DNA of 64,000 nucleotides. It comes from HXMU1420-13 sp963691715. Its GTDB lineage: Bacteria > Bacteroidota > Rhodothermia > Balneolales > Balneolaceae. Under the pieces are notes generated by a model that was given only the letters and a program-made list of their open reading frames with translations, ran no database searches and had not been told where the DNA came from. Position numbers and translations under genes: made by a program. Location of the stretch: NCBI GenBank assembly GCA_963691715.1, contig OY829281.1, positions 372,001 through 436,000 on the forward strand. The letters are read 5' to 3'. Shown here piece by piece: positions 9,684 through 19,381 of this stretch; the stretch's first letter is position 1; each line of letters begins with the position of its first letter.

Positions 9684-11237
9684 ATGAAAAATTTAAATAA
9701 GTCTATTTTTATTGTACTTGGTCTTGCAGTTCTATTGAATGCTTGTGACGGCCAAGGTGATTCTCTAATAAATGACCGTTTAGAAGATAATCCATTGCCC
9801 TCAGTTCCTGAATATAGTTCCGGTAGCGCAGATTTCTCTACTTTCGTTTCTCTTGGAGCCTCATTCACAGCGGGTTATGCTGATGGAGCATTATACAATC
9901 TTGCACAAGTTAACTCATATCCTGCAATGATGGCGTCGTCATTTGGAGCAACCATTGACGGAGGTCTTACTTTTCAACAACCTGATATAAACTCAGAAAA
10001 AGGATTTAATACCAGTGTTGGGCAACCTGCTGATACACCGGCCCCTCTAGGGAGGTTTAAACTGGATACCAGTATTCCTGGTCCTTCTCCAACTTTAGGT
10101 GGGGATCCTATTAGTGCTTACACTGGGCCTCAGATTCATAATTTTGGTGTTCCTGGTATCCAAGTCGGTCAATTGCTCACCCCTTTAACAGGTGGGCCAG
10201 CTGATCCAACTAATCCAGCCTTTAATGCGTTTTATCAAAGATTTGCAAGTGCACCTGGTACTTCTACTATTCTTGGTGATGCAGTTGCATTACAACCAAC
10301 ATTCTTTTCTATGTTTATCGGGGGTAATGACGTTTTAGGATATGCAGTATCGGGTGGATCCAATGATGATATACTTACAGATGCAGCTTCTTTTCAAGGT
10401 GCTTATTCTGCTGTGATAAGTACATTAATGAATTCAACATCTGCAAATGGAGTGGTTATGGATATCCCATTTTTTCTTGGACTCCCTCTTTTTCAAGCTG
10501 TTCCTTATAATGCAATCCCACTTACAGCACAAGGAGATGTTGATGCATTAAATGCAGCGTATGCAGCCTATAATGGTGGGCTTCAGCAAGCAGTACTTGG
10601 ATCATTGATTACTGAAGATGAGGCAAATCGCAGAACCATAAACTTTAATCTTGGAGCAAATGCTTTTGTGATGGAGGATGAAAATTTGAGTGACCTGTCT
10701 GCTTTAGGTCTCCCGAGTTTCCGACAATCTGAGATGACTGATATCGTCTTAATATCTGCTATAACAGCTTTTGGTGCTGGGGTTGGAACTGCAATTGCTG
10801 CTGGAGATGAACTTGTACTTACCCCTGAAGAACAAGGCATTATTGAAAACAGCCGACAAACTTTTAATGGTATTATCGCAGCGATAGTTAGTGATCCAAC
10901 AATTTCAAACCGAATTGCACTAATTGAAGCAACACCTTTTTCTAATCCTTTAGATCCAACAAGTTGTACTGGTGGTACTTTTTGTGATTTGTTCGGTTTT
11001 ACTGATGGAGTTCCTGGAATAAATGTTGAAGGAATTAATCTTGCTCCTGATTTTTCTCCAAATGGTGTAATATCTACTGATGGGTTACACCTTAATCCTA
11101 GAGGTTCTGCCGTATTCGCTAATGAATGGATAGATGCCGTAGAAAATAAATTTGGAGCAACGTTACCGTCTATTTCAGTTACAGAATTACCCTCTGTTGT
11201 AGTATGTGGTATAGGTGATTGTTTAAGTGAACAATAA
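9684..11237 (+). CDS. GDSL/SGNH-type lipoprotein paired with the TonB receptor
   Basis: Lipoprotein signal with Cys21 (LNAC). SGNH-like blocks are visible: SLGASFTAGYADG near residue 55 as block I (Ser in GAS), FIGGNDVLGY as block III, and DGLHLNPRG near the C-terminus as block V, giving the Asp/His pair. At 517 residues it is longer than TesA-type enzymes, with a large insertion between blocks. It is probably displayed at the outer membrane, releasing acyl groups from a substrate that the upstream receptor then imports. The receptor-GDSL pairing is seen; the functional coupling is inferred. A strong terminator follows. Confidence 0.8.
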   Translation: MKNLNKSIFIVLGLAVLLNACDGQGDSLINDRLEDNPLPSVPEYSSGSADFSTFVSLGASFTAGYADGALYNLAQVNSYPAMMASSFGATIDGGLTFQQPDINSEKGFNTSVGQPADTPAPLGRFKLDTSIPGPSPTLGGDPISAYTGPQIHNFGVPGIQVGQLLTPLTGGPADPTNPAFNAFYQRFASAPGTSTILGDAVALQPTFFSMFIGGNDVLGYAVSGGSNDDILTDAASFQGAYSAVISTLMNSTSANGVVMDIPFFLGLPLFQAVPYNAIPLTAQGDVDALNAAYAAYNGGLQQAVLGSLITEDEANRRTINFNLGANAFVMEDENLSDLSALGLPSFRQSEMTDIVLISAITAFGAGVGTAIAAGDELVLTPEEQGIIENSRQTFNGIIAAIVSDPTISNRIALIEATPFSNPLDPTSCTGGTFCDLFGFTDGVPGINVEGINLAPDFSPNGVISTDGLHLNPRGSAVFANEWIDAVENKFGATLPSISVTELPSVVVCGIGDCLSEQ

Positions 11238-11555
11238 ATGAATTCGCTGATTCATATCATTTAAATCCTTTTAATTTATTTTGATAATTTTTGAACAATG
11301 GCTGGGCATTCGCTCAGCCATTGTTATTTAACGGAGACCCTAAATTAGGTAGAAAAATTTAGGATGAACATTATTTGATGAATAACTTAACGTATTGAAT
11401 GAATTTTATTTAACTAAAAAATTATCCAATAAAGAAGGTATGTATTTTCATTTTAGAGATTGTGCGCAAGTTTGACAAAATCAATCTAATTACTACCAAT
11501 GGCACCATATTTGCAAGGCTCATGCAAATACAAAATATATTTTTAAATCTTACAT
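11238..11555. other. Intergenic region between GDSL lipoprotein and grpE
   Basis: 318 bases. It holds the terminator at 11294-11325 and a small odd palindrome CCTAAATTAGG near 11340. I found no CIRCE element (HrcA operator) before grpE and no convincing sigma-factor promoter. Confidence 0.5.
11294..11325 (+). terminator. Strong hairpin terminator
   Basis: AACAATGGCTG (11294-11304) pairs perfectly with CAGCCATTGTT (11315-11325). The stem extends to 14 pairs with a G-T wobble and an ATTC loop. It is followed by ATTTAA rather than a long T-run. Confidence 0.7.
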
Positions 11556-12143
11556 ATGAGTAAAGAAGCTATTGAGAATGAACAACTAGAAAAAGATCTG
11601 AACAAAGAGACAGATCAATCCTCAGAAGAAGTTGTTGATACTTCAGAAAAGTTGGATGACATAGCTGAGCATGAAATAGATGAACAAGAGCAAGAAATCA
11701 TTCGCCTTCAAGAAGAACTAGAAACAACAAAAGATTCACTATTAAGAAAGGCTGCTGAATTAGAAAATGTTAGAAAACGAGTACAAAGAGAGCGAGCAAG
11801 TTTATATGAAGATGCTAAAATTGCAGCACTTCAAGAATTTTTACCAATATCAGAAGATCTATTTAGAGTGTTGGCAGCTTCAGAGGAGTACGAAGTAGAT
11901 GGGAATTTTAAATCTGGTATAAAACTTCTTGTAGATAAGTTTGAAGATGTATTTAATAAGTATGGAGTGGAAGTTATTAATCAAACGGGAATACCATTTG
12001 ATGTTAATATTCATGATGCGTTATTAAAACAACCAGCTACAAAAGAAGATACTGAAAGTGATACCGTTATTCAGATATTGGAAAATGGATTTAAAATCGG
12101 TAACAAAATCATCAAACATGCAAAAGTGATTGTTAGCACATAG
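11556..12143 (+). CDS. grpE: Nucleotide exchange factor GrpE
   Basis: Co-chaperone that releases ADP from DnaK. The acidic N-terminus (about 1-45) leads into a long coiled coil (about 45-105, with ENVRKRVQRERASLYEDA) and the beta-wing domain, ending in the family motif VLENGFKIGNKIIKHAKVIV-like tail (here with QILENGF). 195 residues is normal. dnaJ starts 8 bases after the stop, so this is a grpE-dnaJ operon. dnaK is not in the window. Confidence 0.95.
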   Translation: MSKEAIENEQLEKDLNKETDQSSEEVVDTSEKLDDIAEHEIDEQEQEIIRLQEELETTKDSLLRKAAELENVRKRVQRERASLYEDAKIAALQEFLPISEDLFRVLAASEEYEVDGNFKSGIKLLVDKFEDVFNKYGVEVINQTGIPFDVNIHDALLKQPATKEDTESDTVIQILENGFKIGNKIIKHAKVIVST

Positions 12144-12151
12144 GTATTAAT

Positions 12152-13318
12152 ATGAGTAAGCGAGATTATTATGACATTCTAGGTGTAGGGAAAAATGCTA
12201 GCGAAGCTGAAATGAAAAAAGCTTACCGCAAATTAGCAATGAAATACCATCCTGATAGGAATAAAGGGGATTCAAGTGCCGAAGAAAAATTTAAAGAAGC
12301 TGCTGAAGCATATGAAGTGCTGAGAGATCCTCAGAAAAAAGCTCGCTATGACCAATTTGGACATGCTGGTGTTAATGGACAAAGTGGATTCGGTGGTGGC
12401 GTTGAATTTGATGTAGAAGATATCTTTAGTCGTTTTGGGGATATATTTGGTGGTGGTTTCTTCGGCGAGGACATATTTGGTGGTGGAAGGTCAAGATCAA
12501 GAGGAGGTCGTAGACAATCAGGTACTCCTGGGTCTGATATGAAAATTCGAATGCCACTTAGTCTTGAAGAAATAGCTTTTGGAACTGAAAAAACATTAAA
12601 GGTAAAAAAGCAAACAGTCTGTAATACATGTAAAGGGACTGGGGCTGCCTCTAATTCAGACTATGAAACTTGTGGAACTTGTAATGGAATGGGAGAAGTC
12701 CGACAAGTAACAAGAACCATGTTAGGGCAAATGGTAAATGTTCAAGCCTGTCCAACCTGCCATGGGGAAGGTCGAATTATAAAAAATAAGTGCAAAGTAT
12801 GTAATGGAGAGGGACGAGAAAATGGAGAAGAAACCATAAAGGTAAATATACCTTCTGGTGTTTCGAATGGGAATTATATTACATTACGAGGTCAGGGAAA
12901 TTCAGGTCGAAGAGGTGGACAAGCAGGAGATTTAATAGTTCTTATAGAAGAAAAAGAACATGAACATTTCATAAGAGAAGGTAACAATATTTATTATGAT
13001 CTTGGATTAAGTGTTCCAGATGCAATATTAGGAAGTGAGCAGGAAGTTCCTACACTTAAAGGAAAAGCAAAGTTAAAGATCGAAGCTGGAACTCAACCTG
13101 GAAAGCTTTTAAGAATGCGTGGAAAGGGAATTGTTGGATTAAATAACAGTGGAGAGGGTGATCAATATGTTCGTGTTAATGTGTATATCCCAAAGAATTT
13201 AAATGCTGATGAAAAGAAATCGATAGAATCATTAAAAGATTCCGATAATTTTAACGCAAGCAATCAAACAAAAGAAGAAAAAGGGTTCTTTAGTAAAATG
13301 AAAGACGTTTTTGGCTAA
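12152..13318 (+). CDS. dnaJ: Chaperone protein DnaJ
   Basis: Hsp40 partner of DnaK. J-domain (1-70) with the HPD tripeptide in YHPDRN, Gly/Phe-rich linker (about 75-125), four zinc-binding CxxCxGxG repeats (CNTCKGTG, CGTCNGMG, CPTCHGEG, CKVCNGEG) and the C-terminal substrate-binding domain. It is a full-length type I DnaJ (388 residues). It follows grpE. Its stop overlaps the stop of the convergent GNAT gene by four bases and no terminator is visible there. Confidence 0.97.
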   Translation: MSKRDYYDILGVGKNASEAEMKKAYRKLAMKYHPDRNKGDSSAEEKFKEAAEAYEVLRDPQKKARYDQFGHAGVNGQSGFGGGVEFDVEDIFSRFGDIFGGGFFGEDIFGGGRSRSRGGRRQSGTPGSDMKIRMPLSLEEIAFGTEKTLKVKKQTVCNTCKGTGAASNSDYETCGTCNGMGEVRQVTRTMLGQMVNVQACPTCHGEGRIIKNKCKVCNGEGRENGEETIKVNIPSGVSNGNYITLRGQGNSGRRGGQAGDLIVLIEEKEHEHFIREGNNIYYDLGLSVPDAILGSEQEVPTLKGKAKLKIEAGTQPGKLLRMRGKGIVGLNNSGEGDQYVRVNVYIPKNLNADEKKSIESLKDSDNFNASNQTKEEKGFFSKMKDVFG

Positions 13319-13593
13319 GTCACATCATGTAAATCTTTGTCTTGTTGAAAAATACGACGTGCAAATGGACATAAAGGTAAAATCTTTATATTCATTTCTC
13401 TTGCATAATTTGCAACATGATATATAAGTTTTTTTCCTAATCCTTTCCCTTTTTGAGATTCCGAAACTTCTGTATGATCAATAATAATTCTGTAGTTACC
13501 ATTTTTGGTATATGTCATTTCAGCAACTTTTAAACCATTTTGTTTGATATAAAAAGTTCCCTTGGTATCTGATTGATCATGTAGTATGTTCAT
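13315..13593 (-). CDS. Small GNAT-fold acetyltransferase (NATD1/YjdJ-like)
   Basis: 92 residues covering only the core of the GNAT fold: YRIIIDHTEVSESQKGKGLGKKLIYHVANYAREMNIKILPLCPFARRIF. The acetyl-CoA loop is QKGKGLGKKL (about 48-57), and LCPFARR matches the C-terminal signature of the short GNAT family that includes YjdJ and NATD1. The target is unknown. It is convergent with dnaJ and divergent from the next gene. Confidence 0.85.
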   Translation of the reverse strand: MNILHDQSDTKGTFYIKQNGLKVAEMTYTKNGNYRIIIDHTEVSESQKGKGLGKKLIYHVANYAREMNIKILPLCPFARRIFQQDKDLHDVT

Positions 13594-13618
13594 GGATTAA
13601 ATCTTTAAAGTGTAGTAA

Positions 13619-14491
13619 ATGAAAAAGTCAGCTTTAATTCTACTAATTTTTTTCACTATGTGCCAAGTATCAGCACAGGAAATCCCAACACTAACTATGG
13701 ATGCTTATAAACGTATAGATAAACCAGCAAGGAATGAAGTGTCAGGGATTGTAAAAAGTAGATTTTATGAGAATACATTCTGGGTCCATGGTGATTCTGG
13801 AACACCGAATCGGATTTATGCTATTAATGAAAAAGGTGAGATTATATCAACTGAAGATAATTATCATGGGGCAAAAACGAAGGGTGTAAAAAATATAGAT
13901 TGGGAAGATATTGCAATAGGTGAACATGGAACTTTAATTCTCGCAGATATCGGTAATAATTGTGAATGTCGTAAAGATCTTAAAATTCATGTTATAGAAG
14001 AACCAAGACCTGATGGTAAAAAAGTTGAAATATTGAAATCGTTTAGGGTCACATATCCAGAAAGAGAAGATTGGCTGGGAAGGATGATGAAGTGGAATTA
14101 TAATGCTGAAGCAATTTTTTACTTTAGCGACATTATATATGTACTAACTAAGCAGCCGAACAAATCACATTTATTCAAATTAGAAAATCCAGTTGAAGAT
14201 AAAGTTAATGAATTGATTCATTTCGATGTGATTGAAACCAACGATTATGTTACTGCATCAGACATTTCAGCCGATGGAGAAGAAGTTGCGGTCTTAACAT
14301 ACAATCAAATTATGATTTTCAAATTTGATAAAAAAAAAGGATTTAATTCAACATATAAAACTGCATTTTTAGATGGTGTAGACCAAGTTGAATCTATAAC
14401 TTTCAATAAGGGGAATTTGATTATAGCTGAAGAGAATGGACATCTTTATACAGTCAACATTGATCAATTAATAGAAGTTGAAGCCAGATGA
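13619..14491 (+). CDS. Secreted propeller-like protein, function unknown
   Basis: Signal peptide (1-19, ending VSAQ). The body has the recurring features of an uncharacterised bacterial family of predicted beta-propellers: a WVHGDSG motif near residue 55, DWEDIAIG near 95, LADIGNN near 108, and NAEAIFYF near 160. No catalytic residues can be named. An Asp-rich loop arrangement suggests calcium or metal binding, which is inference. It stands alone between divergent and convergent genes. There is no C-terminal T9SS sorting domain, so the periplasm or outer surface is the likely place. Confidence 0.6.
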   Translation: MKKSALILLIFFTMCQVSAQEIPTLTMDAYKRIDKPARNEVSGIVKSRFYENTFWVHGDSGTPNRIYAINEKGEIISTEDNYHGAKTKGVKNIDWEDIAIGEHGTLILADIGNNCECRKDLKIHVIEEPRPDGKKVEILKSFRVTYPEREDWLGRMMKWNYNAEAIFYFSDIIYVLTKQPNKSHLFKLENPVEDKVNELIHFDVIETNDYVTASDISADGEEVAVLTYNQIMIFKFDKKKGFNSTYKTAFLDGVDQVESITFNKGNLIIAEENGHLYTVNIDQLIEVEAR

Positions 14492-14512
14492 ACGATTAAA
14501 TTTGTAAGACTA

Positions 14513-15352
14513 TTAGGAAGGACTTCTCCCGAATTTTTTCCAATTAGGAGTTCTCTTTTCTAGAAATGCATTTTTTCCTTCCTCTGCTTCTTCAGTCATA
14601 TATGCTAAACGAGTAGCTTCTCCTGCAAATACTTGTTGACCAACTAGACCATCATCAATTAAATTAAAAGCAAATTTTATCATTTTTATCGCAGTTGGGC
14701 TTTTACCTAGAATTTCTTGGCCCCATTCAAATGCTGTGTTTTCAAGTTCGGAATGAGGTACAACAGCGTTAATCATTCCCATTTCAAAAGCTTCTTGAGC
14801 TGAATAATTTCTTCCAAGAAAAAAGATTTCTCGACTTCTTTTCTGACCTATTTGCCTAGCTAAGAGTGCAGATCCGAATCCGCCATCGAAACTGGCTACG
14901 TCAGCATCTGTTTGCTTAAATATGGCATGTTCTTTACTTGCTAGTGTTAAATCGCATGTAACATGTAAGGAGTGCCCCCCACCAACAGCCCATCCTGGAA
15001 CTACCGCAATCACTACTTTTGGCATGAATCGAATAAGACGTTGAACTTCTAATATATTAAGGCGAGGAATACCGTCTTCTGCTTTATAGCCAGTTTTTGA
15101 GCGTACATTTTGATCGCCTCCTGAACAAAATGCCCATCCACCATCTTTTTTTGAAGGACCTTCCCCAGAGATTAATACAAGACCTATATCATTGTCCTCT
15201 TTCGCATCTTCTAATGCTTCATATAGTTCAAAGACTGTTTTAGGACGAAATGCATTTCTAACCTCTGGTCTGTTAAATGCAATTCTAGCAATACCATTGC
15301 ATTTTTTATAGGTAATGTCTTCAAATTCTTTAACAATATTCCAATGGATCAT
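14513..15352 (-). CDS. menB: 1,4-dihydroxy-2-naphthoyl-CoA synthase MenB
   Basis: Crotonase-fold enzyme that closes the second ring of the naphthoquinone in menaquinone synthesis. The oxyanion-hole segments FCSGGDQ (75-81) and GWAVGGGHSLH (120-130), and the MenB-specific TDADVASFDGG (148-158), are intact. 279 residues matches the family. It is last in the operon menF-menD-menH-menB, with its start overlapping the menH stop by four bases. Confidence 0.96.
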   Translation of the reverse strand: MIHWNIVKEFEDITYKKCNGIARIAFNRPEVRNAFRPKTVFELYEALEDAKEDNDIGLVLISGEGPSKKDGGWAFCSGGDQNVRSKTGYKAEDGIPRLNILEVQRLIRFMPKVVIAVVPGWAVGGGHSLHVTCDLTLASKEHAIFKQTDADVASFDGGFGSALLARQIGQKRSREIFFLGRNYSAQEAFEMGMINAVVPHSELENTAFEWGQEILGKSPTAIKMIKFAFNLIDDGLVGQQVFAGEATRLAYMTEEAEEGKNAFLEKRTPNWKKFGRSPS

Positions 15353-16161
15353 AATTGATATTTTTCAATAAAAAGTTTTAAATGTTCAGCAATTTCAAAA
15401 TAAGAATTTGAATGAACCCGATGCCCAGATTCTGGTAAAATTATTAAATCTGCAGTTGGGAGCTCTTTCTTCATGACTTGGTTTATTCGAGTAAATTTCG
15501 AATCAAATTCACCTGTTATCAGCAGAGTTGGTATTACCATAGTTGTTAATTTGTCTCGAAGTAACGGCATTGTTCCAGTTCCAAATCCTAATAAGGAATT
15601 AGCCATCCAATATGGGTTTTGATTTTTTTGAATTTTTTTTAAATCATTGTCTTTTATATCGTATTTAAAAAGATCCATTTTTTGCCATTCGTTCAAAAAA
15701 TTATCGAAATTCCCAATAATTTGATCGGCCCTAGCTCCATCAAGTGCTTGTCGAGCTTGTCTTTCTGCTTCTACTTCAATTCCAAAGGTTCCACTTTCTA
15801 AAATTAATCCTTGAAGCAGATTAGATTTTTCAATGGCTAAGCTTAAAGCTAATCGAGCACCCATACTATATCCATATAAAAAAACAGGTGAGAATACCTG
15901 CTCCTGAATTAATTTAATGATGTCTGCTATTTGTTCTTTTAAAGAAAAACGATAGTGGAGTTCTGCACCTTCAGATTTCCCATGACCCAATAAATCGATG
16001 GTGATAGGATTACAATATTCTTTACATGTATTGATTAAGCGTTTAAAAATATCTCCAGAACCCATAAATCCATGTAGAAACACAACAATAGGTAAATCAT
16101 TCTCATAATTATGTTTTTGAAAATGATATTGTATTCCTCTTATTCTACAATTCATTCTCAT
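15349..16161 (-). CDS. menH: SHCHC synthase MenH-like alpha/beta hydrolase
   Basis: Eliminates pyruvate from SEPHCHC to give SHCHC. Alpha/beta-hydrolase landmarks: oxyanion LHGFMGSG (29-36), nucleophile elbow GYSMG with Ser99, Asp220 in TGEFDSK and His247 in ESGHRVH. This is the Ser-Asp-His set of MenH. The call rests on the fold plus its place between menD and menB, both overlapping it (17 and 4 bases). An ATG two codons downstream (16155) is an alternative start. Confidence 0.88.
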   Translation of the reverse strand: MRMNCRIRGIQYHFQKHNYENDLPIVVFLHGFMGSGDIFKRLINTCKEYCNPITIDLLGHGKSEGAELHYRFSLKEQIADIIKLIQEQVFSPVFLYGYSMGARLALSLAIEKSNLLQGLILESGTFGIEVEAERQARQALDGARADQIIGNFDNFLNEWQKMDLFKYDIKDNDLKKIQKNQNPYWMANSLLGFGTGTMPLLRDKLTTMVIPTLLITGEFDSKFTRINQVMKKELPTADLIILPESGHRVHSNSYFEIAEHLKLFIEKYQL

Positions 16162-17863
16162 CTAATCTAAGATTCCATAGTTCTTTTCTTAGCCTCATGG
16201 AATCTTCACCATCAGTAATGCATTCAAAAATATGTGCACCAGGTTTATTAATTAAAGATTCAAAAGATGAAATAATCTGTTCAGGTCTGGAAACTAAAAC
16301 ATGGTTAATTTTATGTGCTCTACAAAGTGCAGCAATGGAAACATTATGGGGTGTTTTAAAATAATCACTAAACTCATTGTTATGTTCATTAATAGGAAGC
16401 ATTTTAAAAATGGTACCTCCACCATTATTTAAAACAATTATTATAAGTGTTTCCTCTACTTCATGTAGTTTCAATAAAGCATTGGAGTCATGTAGAAAAG
16501 CAATGTCTCCAATAAATAGAACGCCTGTCTTTCCAGTTTCTTTACTAATACCAATCGTGGTAGACAAAATACCATCTATTCCTGCTGTTCCTCGATTTAC
16601 GTAGATATGTTTTCCATCATAATTACCAAATAATGCCATGTCTCTAATTGGGAAAGAATTTGATAACATAAGATAACTTTTTGAGGGGATTAGATTACTT
16701 ATTAAATGAAATACATACCCATCAGAAAGAGGATAAGTTGGATACATTAAACGTTCTTTTTCTATATCGAAAGATTTCTGGAGTTTTTTCCAATACTTAA
16801 TCCAATCTTTATTTGATTTTGTACCAAGGTCATTGATAATTAATGCATTGTCAATTGAAAAGAATCTATCAGCAGTTAATGTCTCGTCCCTAATTTGATT
16901 ATTTTGTGTGAATTTAATTTGAAATACATCGGTATTATTCTCTAAATAATTTTGTAGAGATTTACTTATAGGATCTCTTCCAAATCTTAATATTAAATCG
17001 GGTTTAAGTGTTTCGACAACTTTTTGATTTCTTAAAAAACCATCAAAACCAGAGATGGTATATCTTGTTGATGACAAATTAGAACCTGGCTCAATAAGTA
17101 TTGGAGCCCTTATTATTTTGGATAGATCATGAATAGATTCACCTAAAGGTTTTGAGATTTCACAGCCTGCGATGAGTACAGGTCGTGAGCTTTCAGAAAT
17201 TTTATGATGTAATTCAGACGGTAATTCTTGTTTAGATGTTTGCTTTGTAAAAGGTGAATACTTTTTCTTCGCTAGTTTTTCGTTTTCTTTTTTTGTGATT
17301 TGAAGAAATTCTTTTGTAGGCTCAAAAGGTTTTGAAAACGCAAAATTAATATGACTTACACCTTTAAAGGAGATTGATGTTTGAGCTGCTTGTATTGCCA
17401 CTCGTTGCAATCTAAAGATGCTCTTATTACTATCTTTTGGTTCTCCAACTTCATGAAAGAATACTGGATAATCACCAAAGATTTTTAGTTGATCGATGGT
17501 TTGGGATGCTCCAATTCCCCTTAGATGAGGAGGTCGATCCGCACTTAAAACGATAAGTGGAATTTTTGACTGAGTTGCTTCGATTATCGCTGGATAATAA
17601 TTAGCTAGAGCTGTACCTGAAGTACACAATAAACAAGTTGGGATATTATCAACCTTAGACATTCCAAGTGCTATGAATGCAGCTGATCTTTCGTCGATAT
17701 TTATTGTTTTTTTAAAACCTGGATGAGCTGCAAATGCTAATGTAAGGGGGGTTGAACGAGAACCAGGAGAAATTACAACTCTTTGTATGCCTTGTTTGTA
17801 AAGTGATCGTACAAAGAAAGTACTCCAATGGAAATTTAGGTTTTTTGGATCAGGATCCAGCAT
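16145..17863 (-). CDS. menD: SEPHCHC synthase MenD
   Basis: Thiamine-diphosphate enzyme joining isochorismate and 2-oxoglutarate. The N-terminal ThDP domain has ISPGSRSTPL (31-40) and the catalytic-Glu segment IDERSAAF. The C-terminal ThDP domain has GDIAFLHDSNAL and NNGGGTIFKMLP. The length of 572 residues is typical. The start overlaps the menF end by 14 bases, implying translational coupling. Confidence 0.96.
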   Translation of the reverse strand: MLDPDPKNLNFHWSTFFVRSLYKQGIQRVVISPGSRSTPLTLAFAAHPGFKKTINIDERSAAFIALGMSKVDNIPTCLLCTSGTALANYYPAIIEATQSKIPLIVLSADRPPHLRGIGASQTIDQLKIFGDYPVFFHEVGEPKDSNKSIFRLQRVAIQAAQTSISFKGVSHINFAFSKPFEPTKEFLQITKKENEKLAKKKYSPFTKQTSKQELPSELHHKISESSRPVLIAGCEISKPLGESIHDLSKIIRAPILIEPGSNLSSTRYTISGFDGFLRNQKVVETLKPDLILRFGRDPISKSLQNYLENNTDVFQIKFTQNNQIRDETLTADRFFSIDNALIINDLGTKSNKDWIKYWKKLQKSFDIEKERLMYPTYPLSDGYVFHLISNLIPSKSYLMLSNSFPIRDMALFGNYDGKHIYVNRGTAGIDGILSTTIGISKETGKTGVLFIGDIAFLHDSNALLKLHEVEETLIIIVLNNGGGTIFKMLPINEHNNEFSDYFKTPHNVSIAALCRAHKINHVLVSRPEQIISSFESLINKPGAHIFECITDGEDSMRLRKELWNLRLDENEL

Positions 17864-19301
17864 ATTTTAGGGCGGTTAACATTGGAATAAATTTCATATT
17901 TGTTTCTTCCCATTCTTTTTGAGGGTCGGAATCTTGAACAATACCACATCCTGCGAAGAAACGCACTTGGTTTTTCATAATTAAACCGCTTCTTATAGCT
18001 ACAGCAAATTCTCCATTTCCGCTTGTATTTATCCATCCAATTGGTGCAGCATACCATCCACGATCAAAATCTTCATGTTGCTGAATAAACTTCACAGCTT
18101 CTGCTCTAGGGAAGCCTCCTACTGCTGGTGTGGGATGCAGTTTTTTTAATAATTCAGTTTTTGAAACACCCTCCAGGATAGATGCTGTAATTGGAGTATA
18201 TAAATGTTGAACATTCGACAATTTTTTTACACTTGGTTTAGTAGGATGCGTAATGTTTGAGGAAAAAGGAGCTAGCTGTTGCTCGATTGCAGATAGTACA
18301 ATTTTATGTTCATGTAAGTCTTTTGAACTCCCTAATAAATCATTTTCTAACATTACATCTTCTGAGGCAGTGTCTCCTCTTGAAATACTACCTGCAAGGC
18401 CTTCTGTTAAAATAAAGTTTGATTGGAAGCTGGCCAATCTTTCTGGGGTACATCCTATAAAGCTTGCGGTATCATTATGTCTAATCAAAAAACAATAACA
18501 TTCGGGATACTGTCGCCTTAGTTTATGTAGAATAACAGTGTCTTTGACAGAATTTGGTAAATCAATGATTAATTCCCTCGCTATTACTACTTTATCGAAA
18601 TGACCACTATCAATACTCTCTTTTGCTCTATTTACAGTTTCTATCCAATGAATTTGATCTAATTCAGAGTTATGTTGTATTTGGATAGGAGTGTTTGATT
18701 TTGAGTTAAAAGAGTATTCATCAATGTTGCAGATTGGCGATAGTTCATTAAGTTGATGGTAGACGTTATCTTTTATTTGGTTTGGGTGGGCATTGATTTT
18801 TAAATGTATAATAAATGTCAAAATGGTACATTTTCCTTCTTTTATTAATGTCCATTTAGGAAGTGTAAAAGAAGATGCCCCAAATGACTCCCATGTTTTT
18901 GACTCATTTTTTTCGAAAAATGAAAAACCTCCAAAAAGGTGTACTTCTGCATTCTGATGTTTTAAAGCTTTGTAATGATATACACTATTGAGGAGACTTT
19001 TGCCTTGATAAGAAGAAGTTTGAAATCTTTCTGGTCCTTCATTAACTATTCTTGCTAGTTCTCCTCCAGATGAAATAGAAAATTCATCAGAAGCTTTTTC
19101 CCAATAAAATTGGAAGTCGTCTACATCACTAACTTGCTCAAGTGCTGCTAAAGTATCAATTTCATTAACTTTAAATGAAAATGCTAAGTATGATTGTTTG
19201 TTATTTAAAGCGAGTCTGATACTTTGGTTTAGCGTGGTTTCATCAATTTGTTGATGAAAAGATCGGATTAAATGGTTTTGATGTAATAGTGTATGTGGCA
19301 T
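17850..19301 (-). CDS. menF: Isochorismate synthase MenF
   Basis: Chorismate-binding enzyme making isochorismate, the first committed step of menaquinone synthesis. Diagnostic segments: GCTPERLASF, the EGLAGSISRG loop, DLHEHKIVLSAI, NVQHLYTPI and LHPTPAVGGFPR, with GCGIVQDSDPQKEWEET at the end. I start at ATG 19301. A TTG at 19322 would add seven residues. It is first in the four-gene men operon on the minus strand. Confidence 0.94.
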   Translation of the reverse strand: MPHTLLHQNHLIRSFHQQIDETTLNQSIRLALNNKQSYLAFSFKVNEIDTLAALEQVSDVDDFQFYWEKASDEFSISSGGELARIVNEGPERFQTSSYQGKSLLNSVYHYKALKHQNAEVHLFGGFSFFEKNESKTWESFGASSFTLPKWTLIKEGKCTILTFIIHLKINAHPNQIKDNVYHQLNELSPICNIDEYSFNSKSNTPIQIQHNSELDQIHWIETVNRAKESIDSGHFDKVVIARELIIDLPNSVKDTVILHKLRRQYPECYCFLIRHNDTASFIGCTPERLASFQSNFILTEGLAGSISRGDTASEDVMLENDLLGSSKDLHEHKIVLSAIEQQLAPFSSNITHPTKPSVKKLSNVQHLYTPITASILEGVSKTELLKKLHPTPAVGGFPRAEAVKFIQQHEDFDRGWYAAPIGWINTSGNGEFAVAIRSGLIMKNQVRFFAGCGIVQDSDPQKEWEETNMKFIPMLTALKYAGS

Positions 19302-19381
19302 ACCGAAATTATCGGCTTTCAATTTTCAATATAAATTGAAAATACACACTTTTAATCAAAAGAACACAAAAAAGGATTCAA

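Noticed and set aside
11400..11555. Heat-shock operator (CIRCE) before grpE
   Set aside because: No TTAGCACTC-N9-GAGTGCTAA is present, not even in a degenerate form.
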